Assembly: GCA_001770855.1 (NCBI GenBank)
Contig: MESE01000001.1
Location: 124,001-188,000, forward strand
Length of the DNA: 64,000 bases
Origin: Burkholderiales bacterium RIFCSPLOWO2_02_FULL_57_36
GTDB taxonomy: Bacteria > Pseudomonadota > Gammaproteobacteria > Burkholderiales > Burkholderiaceae_D
Direction of reading: 5' to 3'
Position numbers and translations under genes: made by a program. The notes under the pieces were generated by a model. The model was not told the DNA's origin. It saw nothing but the letters and a program-made list of their open reading frames with translations, and ran no database searches. Of the stretch, positions 1 to 8,506 are shown in pieces (the first letter of the stretch is position 1; every line of letters starts with the position of its first letter).

Positions 1-1
1 G

Positions 2-526
2 CGCGACCGTGGATGGGCCGGCGTCACTACCCGCGCCATCGCGCTCGAGACGGGCATCTCGGTCGGTACCCTTTACGATTATTTCCCCAACAAGCACGCA
101 TTACTGTCGGGGTATGTGCGGCATACCATGGATGTGTTGCTGGAGGCGATCGAGCAGCAGGTAATACAAGCCACGGGCTTGACGTGGCGAGAGCGCGTGC
201 ATCGACTGGTGCGGCTGACGTGCGGCATCGATGTCGCCGAGCTTGCGTATTTCGATGCGGACATGCTGGCTCTTGAGACGCAGATCGCAGAACCCAAGCA
301 CCATCGCCGCGTGTATGAAGAGATGTCGGCGAAGTGGCTCAGCGCGTTCGATGCATGCACCGATCTGCCATACAGGCCGGAGCCGGATACGGTGCGCGCG
401 CTTTACCTGTCGATCTGGGGTGCTCGGCGCTATTATTGGTTGTTGGTCGATCCGCCGGACATCAGCGCGGGCAAATGGGCAGCCGAAATGGAGAAGTTGT
501 GTTGTGCCGTGCTGGAAAAAAAATAG
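2..526 (+). CDS. TetR/AcrR family transcriptional regulator (5' truncated by window edge)
   Basis: The reading frame is open from the window edge to a TAG stop. The first visible residues form a TetR-type helix-turn-helix: GVTTRAIALETGISVGTLY followed by DYFPNKHALL, the classic recognition helix and first linker. The remaining ~135 residues are a helical ligand-binding and dimerisation domain with no recognisable subfamily signature. TetR proteins are usually repressors released by a small hydrophobic ligand. The extreme N-terminus lies outside the window. It converges with the leftward subunit-c gene, so its target is probably upstream, outside this window. Family assignment is firm; ligand and target are unknown. 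Confidence 0.9.
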   Translation, partial: RDRGWAGVTTRAIALETGISVGTLYDYFPNKHALLSGYVRHTMDVLLEAIEQQVIQATGLTWRERVHRLVRLTCGIDVAELAYFDADMLALETQIAEPKHHRRVYEEMSAKWLSAFDACTDLPYRPEPDTVRALYLSIWGARRYYWLLVDPPDISAGKWAAEMEKLCCAVLEKK

Positions 527-580
527 CGCGAGCGGGCCGGCCGGAAAGCGCGCCGGCAACCCGCATTCAACGATTTCGAT

Positions 581-850
<270 letters not shown>

Positions 851-964
851 TTAGGCAGCCGATTCGTTCTCGGTTCGCGCGGATGAAACCGGTGTTGTTG
901 AATCCGCACCGACTCTCGGCACGTCGGGTATTGACTTGATGATTGGGTATTTATCGACGCAGAT

Positions 965-985
965 CAATTACCTCAGAGGTAATTG
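965..985. promoter_or_regulatory. Perfect 10-bp palindrome, likely operator of the XRE gene
   Basis: CAATTACCTC and GAGGTAATTG are exact reverse complements around a single central A. The site lies 33 bases before the likely ATG of the helix-turn-helix gene and between two divergent genes. Such a site is typical for an autoregulating dimeric repressor or activator. It overlaps the upstream TTG codon at 983, which argues against that codon being the start. Confidence 0.75.
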
Positions 986-1018
986 AATATCTCCAAAGGC
1001 ATCCGCTATCATCCGGTC

Positions 1019-1852
1019 ATGATGAATTCAATACGACCGGTAAGCGACCTGTTGCGGGAATGGCGTCAACGCCGACGCATGAGTCAACTCGACCTTGCTT
1101 GCGAGGCCGATATCTCTGCACGACATTTGAGTTTTCTTGAGACGGGGCGCTCGCAACCGAGCCGTGACATGCTGCTGCATTTGGCAGAGCGGCTTGATAT
1201 TCCGCTCCGGGAGCGCAACATTCTATTGAACGCAGCCGGGTTTGCGCCGCTCTTTCCAGAGCGGCCGCTTGACGATCCGGCATTGCACGCGGCACGAAAA
1301 GCCGTCGATCTGGTTCTTGCCGGACATGAGCCTTATCCGGCGCTAGCGATCGATCGCCACTGGAACCTGATTACCTCCAATAACGCAGTTCCGCCATTGC
1401 TTGCAGGAGTGGATCCTTCATTGTTGCAGCCACCTATCAATGTGCTGCGTCTTTCATTGCATCCCGCAGGTCTCGCATCGCGGATTGCGAACCTGCATGA
1501 GTGGCGCGATCATTTGTTTGCCCGCTTGTGTCGGCAGATCGAAGTGAGCGGCGATCCAGTCCTGGTTGCCTTGATGGCAGAACTGGCGGACTATCCCGCG
1601 CCCGATGGCATTGCTTCCGGCAAGCCGGAAACGGACGCCGAATTTGCATCAGTCGCCGTGCCGTTTCAACTGATCACCGAAGCCGGTATCCTTTCGTTCA
1701 TCAGCACCACCACCGTATTTGGTACGCCAGTGGACATCACTTTATCGGAGCTGGCGCTGGAAACTTTCTTTCCTGCCGATGCCGCCACGGCACAAGCGTT
1801 ACGCGGGCTTGTGCCTGGTGTGGGTGAGCGCGACCGCGACCGCGACCGCTAA
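1019..1852 (+). CDS. XRE-family regulator with MmyB-like ligand-binding domain
   Basis: The N-terminal ~60 residues are an XRE helix-turn-helix (LREWRQRRRMSQLDLA, then ADISARHLSFLETGRSQPSR). The rest matches the MmyB-like PAS-related domain: LLNAAGFAPLF, an ALAIDRHWNLITSNNA segment and an FQLITEAGILSFISTTTVFG segment near the end. These regulators usually control a neighbouring oxidoreductase gene and bind a lipid-like or flavin-like ligand. I place the start at the ATG ATG pair (1019/1022); an upstream in-frame TTG at 983 overlaps the operator palindrome. The C-terminus ends in RDRDRDR, encoded by a CGCGAC hexamer repeat that could vary by slippage. Length 277 residues, normal for the family. 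Confidence 0.88.
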   Translation: MMNSIRPVSDLLREWRQRRRMSQLDLACEADISARHLSFLETGRSQPSRDMLLHLAERLDIPLRERNILLNAAGFAPLFPERPLDDPALHAARKAVDLVLAGHEPYPALAIDRHWNLITSNNAVPPLLAGVDPSLLQPPINVLRLSLHPAGLASRIANLHEWRDHLFARLCRQIEVSGDPVLVALMAELADYPAPDGIASGKPETDAEFASVAVPFQLITEAGILSFISTTTVFGTPVDITLSELALETFFPADAATAQALRGLVPGVGERDRDRDR

Positions 1853-1859
1853 TACCTGT

Positions 1860-2171
1860 CTAGCTTGCGGAATCACGGAACAACGCGTGCATTGCGTCGA
1901 TGGACTCGGGCCCGTAAGCGACTGAACCAACCGGGATTTTTCTACCGACCGCATCGAGAATTTTTGCAGTCCATATCGGGCCAAAGCCGCCGCATAGCTC
2001 CAGCAGCTGCACGCCGTCTGCGACCATGTCGCACGCTACTTGAATGCCTTGCTCGGGGTGCGGTACGCCAATCGCAATCATCGTGAAATTTCGGGATGCC
2101 ATCGTCATTCTGTGCATTGCCGGATCGAGATCCTTGCCGGTTACGATGAAGCCGAATTTTGTCAAAGCCAT
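1860..2171 (-). CDS. DUF6506 family protein
   Basis: A 103-residue protein starting MALTKFGFIVTGKDLDP, with the conserved block GVQLLELCGGFGPIW and the C-terminal VGSVAYGPESIDAMHALF. These match my recollection of DUF6506, a family of small cytosolic proteins without a known function, often beside LysR or TetR regulators. The start is set by GGAAAG six bases before ATG; a longer frame reaches back to 2330 but runs into the inverted-repeat element. It is divergent from a LysR-type regulator gene, so that regulator may control it. The 3' end lies 7 bases from the end of the convergent XRE gene. Confidence 0.8.
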   Translation of the reverse strand: MALTKFGFIVTGKDLDPAMHRMTMASRNFTMIAIGVPHPEQGIQVACDMVADGVQLLELCGGFGPIWTAKILDAVGRKIPVGSVAYGPESIDAMHALFRDSAS

Positions 2172-2221
2172 TTGCTTTCCTTTCCCAGGTTGAGTGTGAC
2201 GCCGACGCGTTGTCATGTGTA

Positions 2222-2381
2222 AGGGCCCGCGCAGGAATAAGTTAGGTAATTTTGCTGGCCGTACCGGGCGCACTGCTGCGTTGTCCGTCGCTAGCAGTGC
2301 TCGCACTGCGTCGCGCCGTACGCCTTGCATTGCATCCCGCCACGGCCGCCAAATTACCTAACTTATTTCTGCGCTGGCCCT
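2222..2381. repeat. 160-bp inverted-repeat element (MITE- or REP-like)
   Basis: The outer arms 2222-2252 and 2351-2381 are 31 bases each and complementary with two mismatches (arm core AATAAGTTAGGTAATTT). The interior is GC-rich and partly complementary too, so the whole unit can fold into one long hairpin. TAA occurs directly at both borders (2220-2222 and 2381-2383), which could be a 3-base target duplication. No coding sequence is inside. It sits between the divergent DUF6506 and LysR genes. A non-autonomous transposable element is the simplest reading; a large bidirectional terminator is the alternative. Confidence 0.7.
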
Positions 2382-2454
2382 AAGCCGCACTATGGCAATA
2401 AAACTTATGTCCGTCCAAGACTATATAAGCTAGAGTTAATGCTTTTGAGGTCTT

Positions 2455-3336
2455 ATGTTGGAACTTCGCCAGTTACGGTATTTTGTTGCGGTGGCCGAAA
2501 CCGGGCATATGGGCAATGCGGCCGATCAATTGGGAATCTCGCAGTCACCGCTTAGCCGCCAGATACAACAACTCGAAGCAAGGCTGGGTCTGGTACTTTT
2601 CGAGCGAAGCAAACAACGGATATTCTTGAGCCGGGAAGGGAAGGGTTTTTTGCAAGAGGCCCGCCGATTATTGGCTCACGCGGCAAGCGTTGAACAAGAA
2701 GTAAAACGGATCGGCAGAGGCGAAACTGGAAGTATTTCAATCGGATACGTCGAGGGAGCATTGCATGCCGGTGTGCTGCGCGATTCGTTACGGCGATTTC
2801 AGGCGATGCGTCCGGACGTGCGCATTAGATTGACCAGGCTTCGCTCACAGGCGCAGATCGATGCATTGTTGCAGGGCGATATCGATGTCGGTCATGTATA
2901 TAACGTGCCAGACAACGATCCGAAAGTCATCAGCCGGTCGGTCGCAAACGAACCTTTTGTACTGGCGTTGCCGGAAGACCATCGATTGGCCGGAATCAGG
3001 CGGGCAATACGTCCAGTGCAGCTCGATGGACAGGTATTCATCGCTTTGCCGAGCAACATGAACCCAGCAGCATATCGTCGGTTTATCGGTGCATGCGCGA
3101 TGGCAGGCTTCACTCCCGATATTCGTTATGAGGCTGCCGAACCGTCAACGGTGCTGGAGCTGGTCAGTGCGGGTCTGGGGATGGCGCTGGTGCAAGCCAG
3201 CCTCAAGGATACGGCGCCGCAACGCGTAGTGTTTCGTCCGCTTGGCTTCTTTTCCGAGCGGCTGCGGATTTTTTTGATACGGCGTGCCGCCGACACTGCC
3301 GCGGTCGTGTCGGCATATGAAGAGGCGAGTCGCTAG
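2455..3336 (+). CDS. LysR-family transcriptional regulator
   Basis: The protein has 293 residues, the usual LysR length. The N-terminal winged helix-turn-helix starts MLELRQLRYFVAVAETGHM and continues with ADQLGISQSPLSRQIQQLE. The C-terminal part is a periplasmic-binding-protein-like effector domain: GSISIGYVEGA starts the first lobe and LELVSAGLGMALVQASL lies near its end. TTTGAGG precedes the ATG by 4 bases. LysR proteins usually activate a divergent gene in response to a small co-inducer; here the divergent partner is the DUF6506 gene, though a 160-base inverted repeat lies between them. The effector is not predictable from sequence. Confidence 0.93.
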   Translation: MLELRQLRYFVAVAETGHMGNAADQLGISQSPLSRQIQQLEARLGLVLFERSKQRIFLSREGKGFLQEARRLLAHAASVEQEVKRIGRGETGSISIGYVEGALHAGVLRDSLRRFQAMRPDVRIRLTRLRSQAQIDALLQGDIDVGHVYNVPDNDPKVISRSVANEPFVLALPEDHRLAGIRRAIRPVQLDGQVFIALPSNMNPAAYRRFIGACAMAGFTPDIRYEAAEPSTVLELVSAGLGMALVQASLKDTAPQRVVFRPLGFFSERLRIFLIRRAADTAAVVSAYEEASR

Positions 3337-3385
3337 TGCAAAATGCAGGAACAATGACGGAGATGCTTATTTGTCGTAATAGCGA

Positions 3386-4711
3386 TCAGCCCGGCTGCGG
3401 CGCGCCGGTCGATTCAGTGACTTCAGGTGCAATCTTGGTAACCAACAACCGGTCGATCCGATTGCGGTCCATATCCACGACTTCGATACGGTAGCCTTCC
3501 CATTCGAAATAATCGGAAATCTTCGGAATATGGCCAAGCCATGTCATGACGAATCCGGCCAGCGTATGGTACGCACCTGCGGACTCTTCGGGAAAATGAA
3601 CGTCGGTGTCCAGCAATTCGCGGAACCGGTCGAACGAGACGCCGGCATCGATCAGCCATGATCCGTCTTCGCGCTGGACCGCGTCGACTTCATGATTCTG
3701 GTCGATGATCGACACATCGCCGACTAATGCGCCCAATACATCGCTCAACGTGACGATGCCTTCAATTTCGCCATATTCATCGATCACCAATGCCAGTTCG
3801 GCGCGGTTCTTTTTCAACGTTTCCAGTAACTGCATCGCGCTGATCGTTTCGGGAACGAACAGCGGCGGCTTGATCACTGCGCTGATATCGACTTGCTGGC
3901 CGCGAATAGTTTGTTCAAACAGGCTGCCGGCATGAATCACGCCGACGATATGGGAAAGATCACCTTTGCACACGGGGAAACGGTTATACGAGCTCTCGGC
4001 GATCTTCATCAGGTTCTTTTCCAGCGGATCTTCCAGATCGATGAAATGCACGTCCATGCGCGGCGTCATCAATGCGCCGACGCGCTGGTCATCCAGGCGC
4101 AGCGCGCGTGAAACGATATCGTGTTCGGTTTTTTCGAACAGGCCGGCGTCAGTGCCTTCGCGCAGCAATCCGGCAATCTCTTCTTCCGTTACCGAATCGT
4201 CTTTCTTTTGGTGAAGGCCAAGCACACGCAGCATGAATTCGGTAGTTACCGTCAATACTTTGACGAACGGTCCCATGATGCGCGACAGCCATAGCATCGG
4301 CGCGGCAATCATCGATGCGACTGTTTCAGGATATTGCATCGCGATGCGCTTGGGCACCAGTTCGCCCAGGATCAATGATGCGAAAGTGATGCCGACCACC
4401 ACGATTCCGAGCGCGGCTTCGCGGGCATACGCGCCGACAAACGGCAGTGTCTCAAGGTTGGGCGTGAGCCGCGCCACCAGCGACGCTTCACCGAATGCGC
4501 CGTTGAAAATGCCGATCAGCGTAATGCCTACCTGGATGGTGGAAAGAAATCGGCTCGGGCTGTCCGAGAGATCCAGCGCGGCCTGGGCGCCGCGGCTGCC
4601 GTTTTCAGCCAATCGCTGCAAACGGATTCGTTTTGATGAAACAATTGCAATTTCGGACATGGCGAATACGCCATTCACCAGAATCAAACCAAGGATAATT
4701 AATATGTCCAC
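3386..4711 (-). CDS. CNNM/CBS-pair membrane protein, PaeA (YtfL)-like hemolysin family
   Basis: A 441-residue protein beginning with a membrane helix (MDILIILGLILVNGVFAMSE) and three further hydrophobic segments that form the CNNM/DUF21 domain, including LILGELVPKRIAM. Two CBS motifs follow (residues ~200-325; for example LALVIDEYGEIEGIVTL) and a C-terminal CorC_HlyC domain with DAGVSFDRFRELLDT. The length and order match E. coli YtfL/PaeA, implicated in cadaverine and putrescine export. Other family members handle Mg2+ or Co2+. Substrate is therefore inferred, not shown. It is a single leftward gene with no obvious operon partner. Confidence 0.9.
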   Translation of the reverse strand: MDILIILGLILVNGVFAMSEIAIVSSKRIRLQRLAENGSRGAQAALDLSDSPSRFLSTIQVGITLIGIFNGAFGEASLVARLTPNLETLPFVGAYAREAALGIVVVGITFASLILGELVPKRIAMQYPETVASMIAAPMLWLSRIMGPFVKVLTVTTEFMLRVLGLHQKKDDSVTEEEIAGLLREGTDAGLFEKTEHDIVSRALRLDDQRVGALMTPRMDVHFIDLEDPLEKNLMKIAESSYNRFPVCKGDLSHIVGVIHAGSLFEQTIRGQQVDISAVIKPPLFVPETISAMQLLETLKKNRAELALVIDEYGEIEGIVTLSDVLGALVGDVSIIDQNHEVDAVQREDGSWLIDAGVSFDRFRELLDTDVHFPEESAGAYHTLAGFVMTWLGHIPKISDYFEWEGYRIEVVDMDRNRIDRLLVTKIAPEVTESTGAPQPG

Positions 4712-4940
4712 TGGAGCAGGATCGTGCGGTTGGCCGCTATCCTTTTTTGTTTGGGGACGGATATTGTACTAGGAACGATCTCGGTTTCCATTTTTTGGCA
4801 GATATGCGCCGCGGCAGGCGACTAACCGTTGCGAGCAGGGCATTGCAGGCTGCCATTGGTCCGGCATGACTTGTGCAATTCGTGCCGGCATCCACTGATG
4901 CGTTTTATAGGTAGATGCCGGACGATGAAATGGCAATTGC

Positions 4941-5495
4941 TTATGTTCCTGGACGAAAGCGCGGAGCATAGCTCTCAAGTTCGATGCGCAATGCATTCGT
5001 CACGAATGAAATCGTGTGGTAATAGCCAACCAGTACAATCAATTCAAGTGCTTGTTCCTCTGTATAAAACTGCATCAGCTTGTCCCACGCCGCATCCGAC
5101 ACGCTGGCCGTGTCATGCAACGCATCGGTCAGCCCGATCAACGACGCATCGCGTGGCGACCAGACATCGCTGCCATGTACGGTATCGCAGGTGGCAGCGA
5201 TTTCCTGTGCGCTGAGCTCGACGCGTTGCGCGAACATTGCCACATGCACGCCCCATTCATATTCCGAATTGCAGCGCGCACAGGTACGCAAGATAATGAT
5301 TTCACGATCGCGCATGGCCACTGAGCCTTTGTCGAGCAGGCTGCCGGCAAACATGCGCTGGAGAACACGCGGGTTGCGCGCCATGGTGCGGAATAGTTTC
5401 AAAGGCTCGATGCCGGGTGGCATGATGCGGGCAAAGCTCTCTGCAATCGTAGCTTCATATGGCGGTTCGGCAGGGGAAATACGGGGCGTAGGCAT
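4941..5495 (-). CDS. Carboxymuconolactone decarboxylase / AhpD-like family protein
   Basis: 184 residues with the core RDREIIILRTCARC followed by SEYEWGVHVAMF, the pattern of the CMD/AhpD superfamily. The CARC pair and following His resemble the AhpD redox CxxC and proton-relay site, but spacing to the His is longer than in true AhpD. Members act as peroxide-reducing proteins or decarboxylases; the exact reaction cannot be assigned. The gene is divergent from an HxlR-type regulator, with two palindromic sites between them, so it is probably the regulator's target. Confidence 0.85.
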   Translation of the reverse strand: MPTPRISPAEPPYEATIAESFARIMPPGIEPLKLFRTMARNPRVLQRMFAGSLLDKGSVAMRDREIIILRTCARCNSEYEWGVHVAMFAQRVELSAQEIAATCDTVHGSDVWSPRDASLIGLTDALHDTASVSDAAWDKLMQFYTEEQALELIVLVGYYHTISFVTNALRIELESYAPRFRPGT

Positions 5496-5535
5496 GATTG
5501 TTTCCTTTGATAATGAATGTTAGACTGCGCAGAAT

Positions 5536-5574
5536 GCTACTAATACTGTAGCACACTGCTACGGTATTAGTAGC
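5536..5574. promoter_or_regulatory. Paired palindromic operators for the HxlR regulator
   Basis: Two 17-base sites of form GCTAC-N7-GTAGC (5536-5552 and 5558-5574) lie 5 bases apart. The full 39-base block is also symmetric about position 5555, since GCTACTAATAC at the left is the exact complement of GTATTAGTAGC at the right. The block is in the 91-base gap between the divergent carboxymuconolactone-family gene and the HxlR gene, ending 12 bases before the HxlR start. Confidence 0.8.
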
Positions 5575-5586
5575 AATCGGAGAGAT

Positions 5587-5958
5587 ATGGCCTTACCAAA
5601 ACCTGGCACACCTGCGCGCGGCTCGCGCTCCGGCAGGCCGATCATGGCCTTGCTCGACCTGCTCGGCCGGCGCTGGGTGCTGCGAATTATCTGGGAGTTG
5701 CGCGACACTCCTTTAACGTTCCGTGAATTGCGCGATCGTTGTGATGCAATGTCACCAACCGTGCTCAACCAACGGCTGCGCGAGCTCCGTGATGCCGATA
5801 TTGTCATGTTGGCGGAAAGTGGAGGCTACGCACTGAGTGAGCCTGGCAAGCAATTGCTGACCGCGCTGATGCCGTTGCAAAGCTGGGCCGACGGTTGGAA
5901 AAGGAATATGGCCGACAAGGAGGCCGATACGTCTATCTCGACTAGGCCGGCGCGCTAG
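5587..5958 (+). CDS. HxlR-type winged helix transcriptional regulator
   Basis: A 123-residue single-domain protein with the HxlR pattern: LLGRRWVLRIIWELRDTPLT, then FRELRDRCDAMSPTVLNQRL (recognition helix) and a wing ending YALSEPGKQLL. No cysteine is present in the DNA-binding domain, so it is not the redox-sensing HypR type. GGAGAG lies 4 bases before the ATG. It is divergent from the carboxymuconolactone-decarboxylase-family gene and the intervening DNA carries a double palindrome, the normal arrangement for an HxlR regulator controlling its neighbour. The N-terminal extension (about 18 residues, Pro- and Arg-rich) is unusual but not unique. Confidence 0.92.
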   Translation: MALPKPGTPARGSRSGRPIMALLDLLGRRWVLRIIWELRDTPLTFRELRDRCDAMSPTVLNQRLRELRDADIVMLAESGGYALSEPGKQLLTALMPLQSWADGWKRNMADKEADTSISTRPAR

Positions 5959-6066
5959 CATTGTTCGGGCACGGGCCTTGACCAGCGAGTGCAGAGCAAG
6001 CCATCATACTGTGCGAAATAAAAAAACATCGACGGTAATATCGGTTAATCGCCAGAGGGGGGCGTT

Positions 6067-6273
6067 ATGTTGAAATTCGATTTTTCGATTCAAACGCGAG
6101 ATGGTCAGAAAATAGAAAGCATAGTCATCGCCGGCAGGGACCAGGAAGACGCAGAACGCAAGCTGCGCCAGATGTACCGGCATTGCCATGTGTTGCGTTG
6201 CGGGATAAAAGGCGACGGACGGCAGGGACAATCGACTTCGGTGGAAGAAATTTTGTCGTTAATCTCGAAGTGA
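6067..6273 (+). CDS. Small hypothetical protein, 68 residues
   Basis: I do not recognise a family. The protein begins MLKFDFSIQTRDGQKIESIV and contains a likely helix DAERKLRQMYRHCH; it has no signal peptide or membrane segment. A purine-rich GAGGGGGG lies shortly before the ATG, which supports translation. Codon use resembles the neighbours. Its 3' end overlaps the end of the convergent ParA gene by 15 bases. The beta-strand then helix pattern could be a small alpha/beta fold. Real gene likely, function unknown. Confidence 0.65.
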   Translation: MLKFDFSIQTRDGQKIESIVIAGRDQEDAERKLRQMYRHCHVLRCGIKGDGRQGQSTSVEEILSLISK

Positions 6274-7047
6274 GGCACGGCGTTCGATAAAGCCGTCGGC
6301 GAGCAACTCTTCGATCAGTTCGTCGTAGTCGTGCGCGCCGCGGCTGGATGGCGCGTACTCGAAAATCGTCTTGTTATAGGCCGGGCTTTCGGCAAGACTG
6401 ACGTTTTCGGCAATGCGGGTACGGCACACTTCTTCGCCGAACTTTTCCTCAAGCATGCGCAGCACATCCCACGCCATGCCGCGCCGCCCATCGAAACGCG
6501 TCAACAGATAGCGCCGCTTGACGCGGCGTTTCAACACCGGCTCCAGCGCCTTCAGGGTTTTTTCAATGCTGAACGCCGCCTTGGCGGACAGATGATCCGC
6601 CGAAATCGGTACGATCAGACAGTCGGAGGCGAAAATCGCATTCAGCGACAGCACGCCGATCATTGGAGAACAGTCAATGATCACCGGACGCTCGTGATCG
6701 CCGAATTTCTCCGTGCGCAAAGCAGTGTTGAGCCGGTTTACCACGTTGTAACCTTTGCCGAACAAGGTATCGACCTTCGACAATTCCATATGCGATGGTA
6801 TGACCCCGATGCCGTTGATCGCGTCCTGTACCAATTCACGTAAGGCGCGGTTGCGCTGAAACAGGCTCAGCACGGTGTCGTCGCCGGAGGCGGCGGTAAC
6901 GTCGGCGATGCTGCTCAGATGCGCTTGCGGGTCGAGGTCAATCGCATAAGGCATGCGTCCCCGAAGTGCCAGTGTGGCCGCGAGACTGAGGGCGGTAGTG
7001 GTTTTCCCCACCCCGCCTTTCTGATTGAAGATTGTGACGATGGTCAT
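6259..7047 (-). CDS. Orphan ParA/MinD-family ATPase
   Basis: 262 residues starting MTIVTIFNQKGGVGKTTTAL, a deviant Walker A motif with both signature lysines (KGGVGKT). The Walker A' region is YAIDLDPQAHLSS and Walker B is VIIDCSPMIGVLSLNA. This is the P-loop ATPase fold used for plasmid or chromosome segregation and for positioning of cell machinery. No parB-like gene or parS repeats are adjacent, so it is more likely a chromosomal positioning or regulatory ATPase than a partition protein. Length fits the soluble Soj/ParA type. The neighbour on its 3' side is a 68-residue unknown protein. Confidence 0.9.
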   Translation of the reverse strand: MTIVTIFNQKGGVGKTTTALSLAATLALRGRMPYAIDLDPQAHLSSIADVTAASGDDTVLSLFQRNRALRELVQDAINGIGVIPSHMELSKVDTLFGKGYNVVNRLNTALRTEKFGDHERPVIIDCSPMIGVLSLNAIFASDCLIVPISADHLSAKAAFSIEKTLKALEPVLKRRVKRRYLLTRFDGRRGMAWDVLRMLEEKFGEEVCRTRIAENVSLAESPAYNKTIFEYAPSSRGAHDYDELIEELLADGFIERRASLRD

Positions 7048-7333
7048 GGCCGTCTCGAATTCTCAGGAACCGGAAGCGCAGGGACCAAAGCGGCTTGCTG
7101 TGCTGTTTCGGGGTGGTCTCCCGCACCGGATTCTTCATCCCAGCCGCTCCGGCATTTGCGCCGCAAATGCAGTTGCAAGAATAGCAGCTACCGGAGCGTG
7201 CAGATAGGGAAATTCAATACAGGGACTTCCGTGGCAAGGCCGCGCGCAAGGAAACCCAGTGGACCGGTCCGCACCGCGAATCCGACGATGTCAGGCGGAT
7301 GATGCATGCTCGGGCAAGTCAATCTGCGCGAAG

Positions 7334-8125
7334 TTACGGTTTGTGCGCCGCAGGGATATCCCGTTCGCTGGTGACCGGTGTGGCAGCGTCTTGCAGCGGC
7401 ACGACAAAATTCACAAGGCGCAGAACCAGCTTCCCGTTCTTTCCGCGGGTCGCATCGAATTCATACGAAGTAACGGAACAATTGGGCACGTCGTTGGCAC
7501 GGTCGAGCAAAAGAATCTGTTCTTCGTCCATCCGCTCAAGCAAATAACGAAAGCAATGGACGATGACCTGATGCCCAACGATCAAAACACGTTCGCCGCG
7601 ATATTCCCGCACGATGGTATCGACGACGCTGCGCAATCGAAGAATGACGTCGCACCAGCTCTCGCCGCCGGGCGGCCGAAAATAGAATTTGCCGACGTGT
7701 GCGCGCTGCTCTCCCAGTTCCGGATATTTTTGAACGATGCCGAGCTTGGTCAAGCGGTCGAGAACGCCGAATTCCTTTTCCCGCAAACGCTCGTCGACGA
7801 CGAAAGTTATCGCATCCTTTGCAATGCCAGCTTCGTCAATGATGCATTGTGACGTGGTGCGAGCGCGTATATAGGGAGAGGCAAGAACAACGGTCGGCCG
7901 CTCCGTCTTTGGCATCCTGATGAACCAGCGCCCGAGCGCACGCGCCTGCTGCTCGCCGAGCGGTGACAGCGGCACATCGACATCGCGCGTTGCGATATCG
8001 ATCAACGGTACGCCGTCGGCTTCTGCCCGATCCCGCGCGATGTTGCCGGCGCTCTGTCCATGGCGCACGATCCATAACTGCTGCGGCCATTTTTGTCGGA
8101 AAACATCTGCCATTTTTTTATCCAT
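7334..8125 (-). CDS. Histidine phosphatase superfamily protein (phosphoglycerate mutase-like)
   Basis: 263 residues. The catalytic RHG motif appears as LWIVRHGQSAGNIARD near residue 20, and the second conserved His is in ERVLIVGHQVIVHCF. LSPLGEQQARALGRWF and VLASPYIRARTTSQ are the other family blocks. The reaction goes through a phosphohistidine; substrates range from sugar phosphates to protein phosphohistidine, and the sequence does not choose between them. It is cytosolic. Start may be at the first Met or at residue 5; neither has a strong ribosome site. The gap to the ParA gene (286 bases) shows no gene. Confidence 0.88.
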   Translation of the reverse strand: MDKKMADVFRQKWPQQLWIVRHGQSAGNIARDRAEADGVPLIDIATRDVDVPLSPLGEQQARALGRWFIRMPKTERPTVVLASPYIRARTTSQCIIDEAGIAKDAITFVVDERLREKEFGVLDRLTKLGIVQKYPELGEQRAHVGKFYFRPPGGESWCDVILRLRSVVDTIVREYRGERVLIVGHQVIVHCFRYLLERMDEEQILLLDRANDVPNCSVTSYEFDATRGKNGKLVLRLVNFVVPLQDAATPVTSERDIPAAHKP

Positions 8126-8506
8126 TTTCTGCTTGAAGAATGACAGTTTTATTCGGGCAAAGTTTCTGAAGGCGTCGCCAGGGAACTTGCTGTCAATTCC
8201 TTCAATCTACTCGACACCGGGAACGCAAAAAATTTCTGCGAACCATCAATCTTGAGCCGGCCTTATGTTTTCTATATTCCGGCAGTCTGCCGAGACTACC
8301 GTAGTTAGCCGGCAAACATGGTTTTGAAGACTGACGTGCAGCAAGGAAAATTCCTGGACGGGGCTGCTGAAATTACCGGCGCGTTGTGTGGCAGTCATGG
8401 GTGATAGCGCTGCCTGATTCCGAAACCTGCGGCTGCTCGCCGGCATGACCGTCAATGAGGGCTCCATTCTCCGGCCTTTTATCTTCTATCTAAAACAGGA
8501 CTTACG
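8126..8506. other. Intergenic region without recognised gene
   Basis: 380 bases between the divergent histidine phosphatase and hemerythrin genes. Only short, low-quality frames occur and none has homology I recognise. Promoters for both neighbours must lie here, but no clear consensus was identified. Confidence 0.5.
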
